Source: Diabrotica undecimpunctata (Eukaryota; Arthropoda; Insecta; Coleoptera; Chrysomelidae). Taken from it: DNA of 64,000 bases. Under the pieces are notes generated by a model. The model was not told the origin of the DNA and ran no database searches. It saw only the letters and a program-made list of their open reading frames with translations. The position numbers and the translations under genes are program-made. Below, piece after piece: positions 10,795 to 22,000 of the stretch (its first letter is position 1; each line of letters starts with the position of its first letter). The DNA is taken from positions 144,779,108 to 144,843,107 of the forward strand of contig NC_092804.1 of assembly GCF_040954645.1 (NCBI RefSeq), written 5' to 3'.

Positions 10795-11808
10795 TCAATG
10801 AGAAATTAATGGAAACATAGATACTTTCAATAAAATATCTATGCTAGTATTACAAAGAACATTACGTGAAATGAATTTTTGGTATGTAAAGCGAAGTCGG
10901 AAAAGTTTGTTAATCGAGAGAGACGAACTAGTGATATGGAGGAGAGAATATTTACAAAAAATTCGTGATTTTAGACGTCTTGGAAAACAAAATTATTATA
11001 TGGACAAAACGTGGTTGAATGAGGGTCATACGAAATCTAAAGTATGACAAGACTTAAATATTAAAAGTTCACCACAGGCTTTTAATGAGGGATTTTCAAC
11101 CGGCTTAAAAGCACCTTCGGGCAAAGGAAGACGCCTCATTATTACGCACAAAGAAAGTGATTCAGGTTTCTTACAAGGTGGTTTAAATGTGTTTACCTCA
11201 ATCAAAATGGGCGATTATCAAGAGGATATGAATTCGAACGTATTTGAAAAGTGGTTTTCCTCTATACTGACTCTTGTAGAACCTGGATCGGTAATTATAA
11301 TGGAAAATGCACGTTATCACAGCCGTCGTAGAGAAAAATACCGCTTTCTGCATCTCGAAAGGCAGATGTAGTAGATTGGCTAAGAAGCAAAAATATGGAT
11401 TTTGATGAATCCATGATAAAAGTTCAATTACTTGATGTAGTGCGCAAACATAAGACTTCAAAGATCAGATTTGTAGTAGACGAAATGGCACGTAAGCATG
11501 ACATCACCGTATTAAGAACTCCATCGTATCATTGTGAATTGAGTCCTATCGAGCTGATATGAGCACATATAAAAATTGTGGTAGCACAAAACAATATAAC
11601 GTTCAAATTAAAAGATGTCAAATTATTATTAGAACAAACCATACAAAATATAACCGCTTCCAACTGGCAGTCGTGCATTAAACATACACAGAAAGAAGAT
11701 AAAATGTGGGACGTAGACACGTATGTTGATGTTCTTGTCGAGCCCATTATTATTACTCCAAAAGAGAGTAGTGATGGTGAATTAACATCTGGCAGTGAAT
11801 CAGCATAA
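10795..11808 (+). pseudogene. IS630/Tc1-mariner-superfamily transposase, broken
   Basis: A DDE transposase relic. YYMDKTWLNEGHT at about 10995 carries the first Asp. FNEGFSTGLKAPSGKGRR and IKMGDYQEDMN follow. VIIMENARYH at about 11300 has Glu where the second catalytic Asp is expected. SPIELI at about 11545 carries the third acidic residue. Two TGA codons stand where the family has Trp (after KSKV at 11046 and after SPIELI at 11560), and one frame change lies near 11335. The C-terminus is acidic. The protein has lost activity. Termini were not found. A related relic lies on the other strand at 27741-29990. Confidence 0.72.
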
Positions 11809-11935
11809 ACAGATTTATTTTAAATAATAACTAATATAGTTCTAGTGAATTTGTTTTTTTTTTGCTATTGTTGTTTTGCCATTCGAAAAGTGCCTGTGAG
11901 ATCCTTCATCCTACGAGGTTTTAATATTGTAACTA

Positions 11936-13491
11936 CAGTACCTGGACAATTTATTAGACCAAGCATTAAAAATTTGCATTTTTTTAAATTAATAAATTTT
12001 ATCAACAGGAATGTTATTTTTTCGCATAACAACACCTCCATATCCACCATTTCTAGACAGCATTGCGTCCTGTCAACTATAATAGTTTATAGTGTGTATT
12101 TTATAACATCAAATACTGTGAACATTTGAATTCTAAACGGATTTGACCTGAAATTTTATTGCAGAGGTGAGTGATTTATCCTTTTTTTTTAATAGTTTTT
12201 AGATTACAAACATATGCGGTAAAGTTATTGGTATAATTAAGGGTATTATACATTTTTAGACGGGGAAAAACGCTGATCTGTCACTAAAACTAGTAAGCCA
12301 GGAATTTAAACTCCTAAAAGCTGGACAAATGTCTCAAATTAAATAGCAGCAATATTATCAAGAAGTTCTGTAAGGAATATAAAACAGAAAATTACGTCTG
12401 GAGTCAGTTTGGATCCAAAGAGTAAGGGTCACAGCGGAAGACATCGTGTGACTACTCCTAGGACTGATCGCAAAATAAGAGATATTTTCCTTGTAAACAG
12501 AAAGAAACCACTGCGAATGCTTACCCAGGAAATAAGAGATGAAGGAATTTGTGTTTCAGAAAGAACAGTTCGTCGGAGACTTCGACAACAAACACACCAG
12601 CTCGAAAGCCAAAGCTTATTCCGGCTGTGAAAAAGAAACGTTTCGAATAGGCACAAAAATACAAAAACTGGACAGTGGAAGACTGGAAAAAGATATATTT
12701 GTGTTGTTCTGCTGGAATATCAATATTAAAAACTAAAAAAACATGAGCATTTCTAAAAATTTTGTTGATTTCAGGTCTGCTTCTCGTGCGAATCCGTTTT
12801 TCAAGTTTTCACAGAAAAAACGAAGTTTGTTCGGAGACGTCCCAACGAGAAATACAAGCCCGACTGCATTGTGCCCACCATCAAACACCCACCGTCACTC
12901 ATGGTCTGGTCTGTGGTATCCGGCAAAGGTCCTCTACGTGGTGGAAAACACAATGAGACAAGACCAGTACCGGAAAGTACTCGAGACGAGACTTTTGCCA
13001 TAGCTGCAGGAATGGTTTCTTGGAGAAGAGGAACTCATATTAATGCACGAAGTGCTCCTTGCCACAAGGCTAAGGGTATTTCAACTCATTTAAAACAAAA
13101 AAAAAGAGAATGGGTGCGAACTACTGAAAAGGGAGATTTCTAATCAGAGGCAGTTACTTGAAACGCTCATATATGAGTGGAATCATAATCCTCACCGCCA
13201 GGAAACTATTCAAGCCTGTATCGAGAGCATGCCTCTACGTGTTCAAGCTCTTTTAGCAGACAAAGGCAGACATACAAAATATTAAATTTATCCCTACTTT
13301 GTAAAAATTATACTTTTTTAATAAATAAAAGTTTTTTGTTAATTTTTTTAGTACAGTTTAATTACCTAAGAGTTCATACTCACAAAAAAGAACAAAACAG
13401 TAATTTTTTCAAATATATTAATAATCATGAGAGAAATCACTTCATAAAGTAAATTTTTCCTTGCTTGGCCTAATAATTTGGCCAGGTACTG
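11936..13491 (+). mobile_element. Tc1-like transposon, both ends present
   Basis: Inverted termini start CAGTACCTGG at both ends. The left end at 11936 continues ACAATTTATTAGACCAAGCA and the right end, read inward from 13491, continues CCAAATTATTAGGCCAAGCA. Each is flanked by TA, the target duplicated by Tc1/mariner elements. The transposase inside is dead. Length (1,556 bp) is normal for the family. It lies 128 bp after the end of the IS630-like relic. Confidence 0.85.
12255..13285 (+). pseudogene. Tc1-like transposase, frameshifted
   Basis: The DNA-binding region at about 12390-12600 reads SGRHRVTTPRTDRKIRDI then CVSERTVRRRL. The middle, in other frames, has YKPDCIVPTIKHPPSLMVW at about 12855-12915. 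The end reads MPLRVQALLADKGRHTKY followed by a stop near 13285, the classic Tc1 C-terminus. The part with the last catalytic acidic residue is missing or scrambled around 13090-13150. At least three frame changes and several stops. Confidence 0.78.
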
Positions 13492-13493
13492 TA

Positions 13494-14341
13494 TGTACCT
13501 AATAACTATATTATTATTATGGCAAATTTGTTTCTCAAAATTAAGGTTTAAATTAGGCTGCCGGGTGTATTATTATGATTATTTTCTGTAAAGCAGTTGG
13601 TATTTATATTTGAATATGAATTTTATTTTAAAAATGTAAATAGGTACATAAGATCATTATTCCAATATTATTATGTTTAAAGAAGTCTAATGCAAAGGGT
13701 TCCTTTCGAATTAGTCCTCACAACGATTTCCTTTATTTAAAAAAATGTACACGCCACCATTGAACTACACTTGTCTCTCGTTTCGGTGCGCCTCCAGAGT
13801 CTATCATTTTAAAGCGATACCGAAGTTGGACCATATATCCTACCAACATGCTACCAACGAATATAGACCGCTCCTACTATCTTAATCACCATTTATTTAC
13901 GTGTTCTGTGGTACCTATTATAATTATTAAAAAAATTACTTTGACAATACATGACAATACTGCATTGAGTTAGAATCTAGTGAAACTAATTTTATTTCAA
14001 AAAACTATTTTACTGTAACTTTACTGTAAATAAGTATTTACCAAGAAGAGCAAAGAAATAATCAAAAAGGGAACATATCCATAAACATAATATGAAACTT
14101 CTTTACTCTTTCGTTTTATTGTGGTATTTTATTTAGTTTAGATTTAAAAATTGAAAAAGTTTGAATTTGAAGAACGCCCATTAGGGGACGTGTCCATCAG
14201 TGGGATAGGTCACACAGTGAGACAAGTAATGTATTTACCGTAAAATAGATATTAGGTGGCAGCGCTGTGCATAAAAGGGAACATTAGAAAAGTGAAAGTG
14301 ACTGTAACCATATTATAAAAAAGAATTTGTGGAGCTGTAAT
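13494..14341. other. No gene seen
   Basis: AT-rich intergenic sequence without a supported open frame, RNA gene or clear repeat. Confidence 0.4.
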
Positions 14342-14739
14342 CACAGTATATTGCTTAAAAAGAATCAGTAGGTTCACTCTCACATTTTCACGGTTCAAAT
14401 TTGAATCCACTCCTAGGTCCGTGCCGGTCCGTGCGCAATAGATTTGGCGAAAAATGCTGCTGTTGCAAGATTTAAACTATTTCATTAGTTTCAAAGAATA
14501 TTCAAAAATTATAATAAAATAATTATTATAGAAATTCTTCGAAAAGTGGAAAATAAATTTCATAAATGGTAAAATTCTTCACATACCCACTATACACACT
14601 TCTAAAGTTTGAAAAATCATATTACTTAATTGACTTAATCTATTTAAATAATTAATCATAAGTATCTATCGTGTTTGTCAAAGTGAAATAGATTTGTACT
14701 AAGTAGTACTTGTAAAGAATTTCTACGTCCTTGGAGATC

Positions 14740-15009
14740 AATATATCACTGTTCCAGAAGTATAAACACATAATTGTAAAATTTTGAAAAATGACTTTAT
14801 TATGTTGGAGGGGTTAAAACTGCATTTTCTATATATTTTTAAATCATCATAACTGTATTTACGGAATCACCGGTCATGGCGAAATTCGTAAGTAAAATTA
14901 CGACGATTTACAAATATGTTGAAAATGCAGTTTTGATCCCTCCGACACAATAAAGTCATTTTTCAAAATTTTACAGTTATGTCATTATACTTCCGGAACA
15001 GCGATATAT
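14740..15009. repeat. Near-perfect palindromic MITE
   Basis: Arms of about 120 bp face each other with few mismatches. ATATATCACTGTTCCAGAAG at 14741 pairs with the sequence ending at 15009, and ATGACTTTATTATGTTGGAG pairs with its counterpart near 14945. The turn lies near 14875. No coding capacity. Confidence 0.7.
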
Positions 15010-15316
15010 GCTATCACTTTTCCATCGTTGTCTGGAAGTGGAATCTGATTTAATCTTTCAAAATTATGATTTGACTGTTACTGTTCCTGTCTGTGAGTAT
15101 CTTACCTGGGTGTAACATATGTTCTATTATTTTATATTCTGCAAGAATTTGAGTATCACCTTATTTGCAGAAACTATTTAACAGGCCTCCCAAAACCCAG
15201 CTTTGGTTTGATTCGTCATGCTTTAGTATCAAAAAAAAACTTAAGCTATGTAAAAAACATGATTTTCTTGAACCTTTTAAAAAAGAGTATAAAATAGCTG
15301 AGAAGATATATCGCAT

Positions 15317-15715
15317 GTCAGGATTCTATCAATTAATTTTGTACTCAGCCTGAAGCCTTTTTTAAGTCAATAGATCAAAATTTGTCTTAAGGAAAATCTA
15401 TTTTTATCCATAGTGCCCTATCATATCTTGTATGTCGCTATACGTTCATTAATATTGAAGACACTGTTTATCTTCCCTATCTACCCTTTTAGTAGTCACC
15501 TTGTTTATTTTTTCTATCTGAATATATTCATTATATCCTCCCCTTTCATTTGCTATGTCGCATGTTAGGATTCAATCAGTTGTTTATTTTGTACTCAACC
15601 TGAGGCATTTTTTAAGTCAAAAAATCAAAATTTGTGTTATGGTAAATCTATTTTTATCCGTAGTGCCCTATCATATCTCGTATGTCGCTACACGTTTATT
15701 AATATTGAAAATACT
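15317..15715 (+). repeat. Two direct repeats, 250-bp period
   Basis: About 150 bp around TAGTGCCCTATCATATC at 15411 recurs exactly 250 bp later at 15661, with roughly one difference per ten bases. A third partial TAGTGCCC occurs at about 15720. Function unknown; no coding sequence. Confidence 0.6.
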
Positions 15716-15809
15716 GTGTAGTGCCCTTTCATTTAACGCATTTTTTCTGTCTCAACAGCATTTTTACAGCTTTTACTTAATTATATTTAATTTTGGTAGA
15801 TGTTGGTAG

Positions 15810-16500
15810 TTCAGATTTCTTTCCTAGGTGGCGTAGTTACCTTACTGGACAAACAGTGTGACATCCTAGCTTTTTATATCGATAGATTCTTCCAATTGTA
15901 AATTTATGTAAAAATTTGAGTTTAACTAACTACGTTGTGAATGTAGTGATTCTACAGTGGGATATTTAAGCTATATGACATTTTTTCATTTCATTATTTT
16001 GTTATTAATAAGTTGTGATTGTGGAATAGTGAATATATATTCTATTCTAACTTGTATTCATAGTTCGCTACTTGTGTTTTTATAATCTTGTTTTTATTAT
16101 AACTGCTATCGTAAAATTGAAATCCTAAAATTTATAATTTATAATTCGAATGTATTATGATTTTTTCATCTATAGAAATTAGTTTCCTCATTAGCTCTTC
16201 GTTTTATGAGATTTCTCACCAGTAACAGTGAATACAGCGTGATTTTCTAATGAATACAAAAAATTAAATATTCGATTAATCCAAACTGATGGATTCAACA
16301 TAATACATTTTGAAGGACAATCAGTAATCATTATTTGGGAAACTATCGATAATTGTCGAAAACGTTAAATTAAGCAAAGTATTCATTATTCCGAAAATCT
16401 CATTAAATTTTAGGTCGCCACAAGTCACACTTTTCCTATTTATTTTCGAGCAGTGTATTAAAAATTATATTGAGCAGTGTAACAAAAACTGGAATTTATC
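15810..16500. other. No gene seen
   Basis: AT-rich sequence without a supported feature. Confidence 0.4.
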
Positions 16501-16553
16501 TGCGCGTGGATCTCATGCGCGTGAAAAAAGTGGAACATGAAGAACAAAGGACT

Positions 16554-16615
16554 GGCGGCAGAGTGAACCCATGGTACAATGAATACACATTGTACCATGG
16601 GTTCACTCTGCCGCC
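16554..16615. repeat. Perfect 26-bp-arm hairpin
   Basis: GGCGGCAGAGTGAACCCATG and the next six bases form a perfect inverted repeat around a 10-base loop. The following 30 bases (16616-16645) repeat part of the stem and loop in inverted order, so a longer alternative fold is possible. It lies inside one end of the 14342/16675 inverted-repeat pair. Confidence 0.75.
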
Positions 16616-17049
16616 ATGTGTATTCATTGTACCATGGAGTGAACCTACTGATTCTTTTTAAGAATATACTGTGGCTGTAACCGTGTACTCAGTTCTGTTC
16701 TAACGTTAGAAGGGTGTGCCGCATGTAAGGTGCTTCGAGTGAGATAAAGTTGAAAACGTGAGTATTTTTTCCAATTTTTGGTTGCTGTGCATTGTATATT
16801 TAAATAGTTAGGAGCTGTATCGCAGCTATGTGAGTAAAATTGGTTATTAAAGGGTAGACTTTTGGAAAAATTAAAAACGTACAATTTTTTTAACTGATGG
16901 TGTACAGTTTCCAACACTGGGATTAAGTGCCACATCCTACAGTGGGACATTCTCACTGTAAAGCGTATCGTAAATATACAAATATATACCTACATTTTGC
17001 ATTTGGCATAGAAAACCAATAGAGTAACTTCTTTAATTTCAGATTAAGA

Positions 17050-18780
17050 AAATTGATAAGGTGTCGACAAACGAAAGCCAAAAAAGCATGAACCATCGGT
17101 TATGCGAGAGGCGGTTGCTATGGTTATTGCTGGACAACCACTGGGAGAAGTAGGCAATATAAAAGGTATTCCACATCAAACATTACACCGATACGTACAA
17201 AAACAAAAAGATACTCAAGAACCAATCTGTATGCAGCCAAGATATGATATACGACGAATTTTCCACAAAGAGCAGGAAAATATGTTAGCGAATTATATAA
17301 TTGTGTGTGCTAAAATGTTTTATGGACTTTTTTACAATGCATGCAACTAGCCCACGAAATGGCTGAAGTCAATAACGTTAAGATGCCCGAAAATTTTGAA
17401 ATTAGGAAACTTGCTGAAAAAAAAAATAGATGAGAGGTTTTTAAGGACGCCCGAGGGATGCAGTTTGGCTCGAGCGATTGGGTTTAATGAGGCAAATGTA
17501 CGAATATTTTTTAATAAGCTACATGCTTGTTACCAAAGGAATGAACGATTCGCTGATGGGACAAGAGTTTTTAATCTCGATGAAACGGCGACCATAACAC
17601 AACAAAAACATCAAATTAAAATTTTAGCAGAAAGAGGTTCAAAGCAAGTAAACAAAATAACTTATGGAGAGAAGGGCGTACTTGTCAGTACCTGTATGAT
17701 TGTCAGTACAGCGGGAAATTGGCTTCCTCCAGTAATGGTTTTCCCTCGGGTTTATTTTCACAGTAGAATGATTAACAGTGCACCAAGGGGGACATCAGGT
17801 TTAACTTGTAAAACAGGCTGGATGAAGTCGGACATATTTGTGGGTGTAATGAAGCGTTTCATTACACCCACAGTGGACCTTCAAAAACAAAGCCCTCCAT
17901 TTTATTATATGATAACCATAAAAGCCATATATCTATTCAGTGCTTGAATCTGGCCAAGGAGAATGGGGTCTATTTTGACCTATCCGCCACACTCGACCCA
18001 CAAATTTCAACCGTTAGATGTGGGTATTTTTGGACCATTTTAAAAATTCTACAATGGGGCTGTAGACAGTTGGATGCTTCATAATCCTGGCAACTCCTTT
18101 ACCATTTATGAACTTGCTACATGTGTTGGGCAAGCCCATGAAAAATCAATGACTCCAGCCACAATTACCAATGCATTTAAAAAGACTGGTATTATGCCAT
18201 TTGACTGAAATGTTTTTACTGAAGATGATTATTTAAGCAGCAAGGTGACTGATAACCCTACTCATCTTAACATTACCAACGACGAAAATAATCAGGAGAA
18301 TATGGGTATCCCACTTAATCTCGAGAATGCACACCTAATTGAAACTATTGATTTATTTTATACAAATAAAAGAAACTAAGTCTAAGACAATTGTATCGGA
18401 TATCCCATCAACAAGCGGTGTTAGCGAACACAAATCAGCGAATTTTGTTTCTCCAGAAATATTTCGAGGATATCCTAAGAAATTAAGTGACCAGACTAAA
18501 CTAAAAGACGAAGAAAAAGAGCAAAGTGCATGATAGCGACTGATACGCCCGAAAAAATGGAGATGGAAGAACAATTTTTAAAAGATGCAGAACATGAAGA
18601 ACAGATTTTAAAAATGCAAGAGAAATTGGAAAAACAGAAGCAAAGAACCATTAGAAAAATTTGTAAAGTCAGTGAAGAGAAAAAAAAAAACGAAGCAAAT
18701 CACAATACCAAAACGAAACTTCAGAGGACGAGTCTAGTTTAGACCTCTCCACAGATGATGACTACGCAGATATCTCAGTG
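17050..18780 (+). pseudogene. pogo/Tigger-like transposase, broken
   Basis: Begins with a pipsqueak/CENP-B-type helix-turn-helix (MREAVAMVIAGQPLGEV then GIPHQTLHRYVQ) at about 17102. It continues at 17396-17947 with FNLDETATITQQ, which carries the first catalytic Asp, then VFPRVYFHSRMINSAPRG and a DNHKSH-like second-Asp region, readable only after a frame change near 17905. The PPHSTHKFQPLDVG-like third region near 18000 is recognisable in shifted frame. An acidic, lysine-rich tail follows at 18339-18780. Several frame changes and stops. CAGTGGGACATTCTCACTG after TA at 16938 may be the left terminus; no matching right terminus was found. Confidence 0.72.
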
Positions 18781-18830
18781 GGACAACTAATTTGAGGCTA
18801 TCTTCACCGGGACCAAATGTCAAAAATATC

Positions 18831-18872
18831 CAATAATAGTTGTTAATTAAACCTAATTAATAACTATTATTG
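18831..18872. repeat. 19-bp-arm hairpin
   Basis: CAATAATAGTTGTTAATTA pairs with the downstream arm around a 4-base loop with one mismatch. It lies between the pogo relic and the THAP exon. It could be a terminator-like or MITE-tip structure; no function assigned. Confidence 0.5.
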
Positions 18873-18899
18873 TTTAACTAATTAAGTTTAGCATATTAC

Positions 18900-19080
18900 C
18901 GGTGTGATAAAAGTTATTGGAACAGCACTATCTCTCAAACGAATAGATGAAAGTGAAGTTCTATCCATATCTGCTTCTAAAAAATGTTTTGAACATAAAA
19001 CACTATATTTATTTGGTTTCCACTTTCCTCTGTTAACAAATTTGATCCATATGTCTCGCCTTTCAGGATCTTTTGGGAAC
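18900..19080 (-). CDS. THAP gene, exon 2
   Basis: 181 bp with consensus splice borders on both sides. Codes for FPKDPERRDIWIKF to AVPITFITP, the second half of the THAP domain including the C-x2-H zinc ligands. Confidence 0.7.
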
Positions 19081-22000
19081 CTAAAAATACAATTATATGC
19101 ATCATTAAGTATTAATAACAAATTTATATGTTAAATAAGAAATATGATTAATGAACTCAAATATTATAAAAAGCACAAAATTGTTTATTAATTTAGACTG
19201 AAAAATTAATCGAGAAACGTTTCTACGTTACTTATAAGATTTTTTTATGAATACTATTACTTTATCGTCGGCGAAAAGAGTAAACCTGCTATCTCCATTT
19301 GACCTAACTTTACAGAAGACAGTAAAAACTTAATAAAAAAATTAAAGTAGATTCTAGGAAGCAATCAATTAATTTCATAACGAAAATATACAAAAAGGCC
19401 ACATTTTGGAATAAAAATAAGTGTTGTACTGTTCATTTATTTAAAAAAAGTTGAGATAGCACGATTTCTTAACCACAACTTATCAAATGTTAAACATTCC
19501 ATAGTTAGTCTGATTTGTTGATTTGTATTATTTTGTCTATATTATGTTGTGTAAGATGTAAGTAGATGTCTAAGAATAAAAACACAATAATATTTGTATG
19601 TTTAATGTTATTCAATTAATTTTACAGATGAGGTATATTATCAGTAGTAATATCCCTAGGACATTGATAACAGACGAGATAATTTCATGACAATCGAAAG
19701 CTCGTTCCTTGGTAACATTACTTTATCGTTTACGAAGCCGAAGGCTGAGTGTTGTTACCAAGCAACGAGCTTGAGAAATTTGTCATGAAATTATGAGGCA
19801 TTCATCAATGTCCGAGGGATATTCGGCAGATAATTTTTCGAAAAAAAAAATCATAACTCAACATAACCAAACATTTATTTATTAAAAGTACAGTTAGTGA
19901 AAGTACAATTATTAAAATTTAAGTTAACATTAGAAACGTGACATTTTGAAATTTATTTGGATGAAGTTGTCAAACTCGATCGTGTTGTCATAGGGATTGA
20001 AAATTGCACTGAATGCAATTATCAGTCTAATGATGATTGGGTGAAATTGTTCCACATGACACAAAATGACGAAATTTGAATGGTTGTTAGAACAGTCGAA
20101 AAATTATCACAGTAAGCATCACAGCTGGCAAAGTGCGTCTAATGGTCTGCAAATCATTATATTTCCGGGTTGTTACGGGCAATCTATTTTCATACAATTG
20201 GCAAATTATTCCAAGGATCACTAAATTGCACTTTATAAAAAATATCGCCTTGAGGTGTATATTAAGGGATTTAATATCGGTCACCTTTAAATCAAACTCG
20301 CCAGGTCGAATCGTCTTGTAAGTCATTAGTTCAGTAAAATTTTTGAAAAATGTATGTTCTAAATCCACAAGGAAACTAAGTTCCTGTAGTTGGCTGTATA
20401 CCATATATTAAAAAATTTTCAATAAAATCCTTTATAAAAACCCAGTCGGGCTATGTTAAATAGACAAAACGTTTTCGGAATAAATATTCCATCATCAGTG
20501 TCAGGTTAATACATGAATACATACCCCCATATTTAGTGGCTACATTTATGTATTAACCTGACACTGATGATGGAATATTTATTCCGAAAACGTTTTCTCT
20601 ATTTAACATAGCCCGACTGGGTTTTTATATACCTCTTTATAAAGGATTTTATTGAAAAAAAATATGTTCTAAATATTTTACATTATATGGCTTTTTCGAG
20701 CCATCTTACAGTGCTGGACGTATTCTGCTGGCATGTTGACGACTTTATCACGTACACGCTTTTTAATTGTAGAATGCATACTATCCGCTTCCATTTGAGT
20801 ATGGCCAGGTTCCAAATATTTTTGTACAATAGTGACGTTATTAATTACAGCTAAATTTAGAAAAGCATTTGCCATGACAGCATTGCAATCATCAGCCACC
20901 AGTATATAAAATTATTTTAACTTAAAATAACTCTTGGTATATCCGACTCTTTTAAAAAATATACCCAAATTTAAGCATTTTTTTCTGCACTCAAACCACC
21001 TTCAGTTTCATTTCACAGGAAACAGAAACCGTCATGATTAATTAAATTATAGAAGCACAAGTTGTGAACTTGTAGTTTTGCTCTGTAGTACAAAGTACTC
21101 ACCTTCGATTTTTGTACCAATAAAACCGGCTGCAAGTCTACAGTGAAAACATAGGCCTGTTTTTCTTTGTCCTTCTCCTCTCTAGCTCTTCTTTTTCTCG
21201 TTTGATGTGCCTTATATTCTGTTTCGAAAACACTTCCTACCTTGAAACCAGCACATTTTTCACATTCATATTTTTTGGATGAAATAGAGAAATGTTAACA
21301 CTGCTAGACAATTTTATGTGGGGATGTGTGAAGATGCTAGTCTACGCCGATAACCATGAAACGATTGACCACTTTTATGTGGGGATGTGTGAAGGTGCTA
21401 GTCTACGCCGATAACCATGAAACGATTGACCACTTGGTGTACAACATTCGTCGCGTTATTGCCGATATACAGCGACAAAATATTGGAAAAAGTGATCGAA
21501 AATTGTACCTCTAGATTAGACTACGTCAGAGCCACAGATCACGTGGTCTGTGGTCAGAGCCAGCCATAACGGTCATATGCCAAAAATCATATTTAAATTA
21601 TAATGCCAAAAAATTATCTTTCGAATAAAGTCACTTTCATGTCAGATTCTGTACCTCTAAAAAAACACCGTTTAGGTATAGAATTTTTCATATAAAAATG
21701 ATTGCACGTTATTCAAGATTTACGACGTCAAAACCCCACAGCGTTGTCAAAACATCAGAATAGTTAGTAAGTGAGGAATGTTTAAAATGTCAACTATTTG
21801 TCAAACTGTTATATTAACAGTAAATACACTTAGTTTTAAGACTACTGCAACACACTAAAATACATAAGAAGACATTTTAATACAAAATTATATATTCTAA
21901 ATTTTAAACTTACCTGTTTTAGAGCATTAATAGTAAAAACGTCCCGCCATTATTTCTTGTTCAAAATAATCTATCTTATATGAAAGCTTATCAGCTTTCT

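Larger units (their letters stand above)
14342..16675. repeat. Inverted repeat pair enclosing 2.3 kb
   Basis: CACAGTATATTGCTTAAAAA and the following AGAATCAGTAGGTTCACTC at 14342-14380 return as the reverse complement at about 16637-16674 with one base missing. Weaker similarity extends outward. The enclosed segment has no intact transposase. This could be a nonautonomous element or two opposite copies of one repeat. Confidence 0.5.

Noticed and set aside
15165..15353. Open frame with TQLWFDSSCF and many lysines
   Set aside because: Faintly like the linker between LINE endonuclease and RT, but too short and isolated to support.
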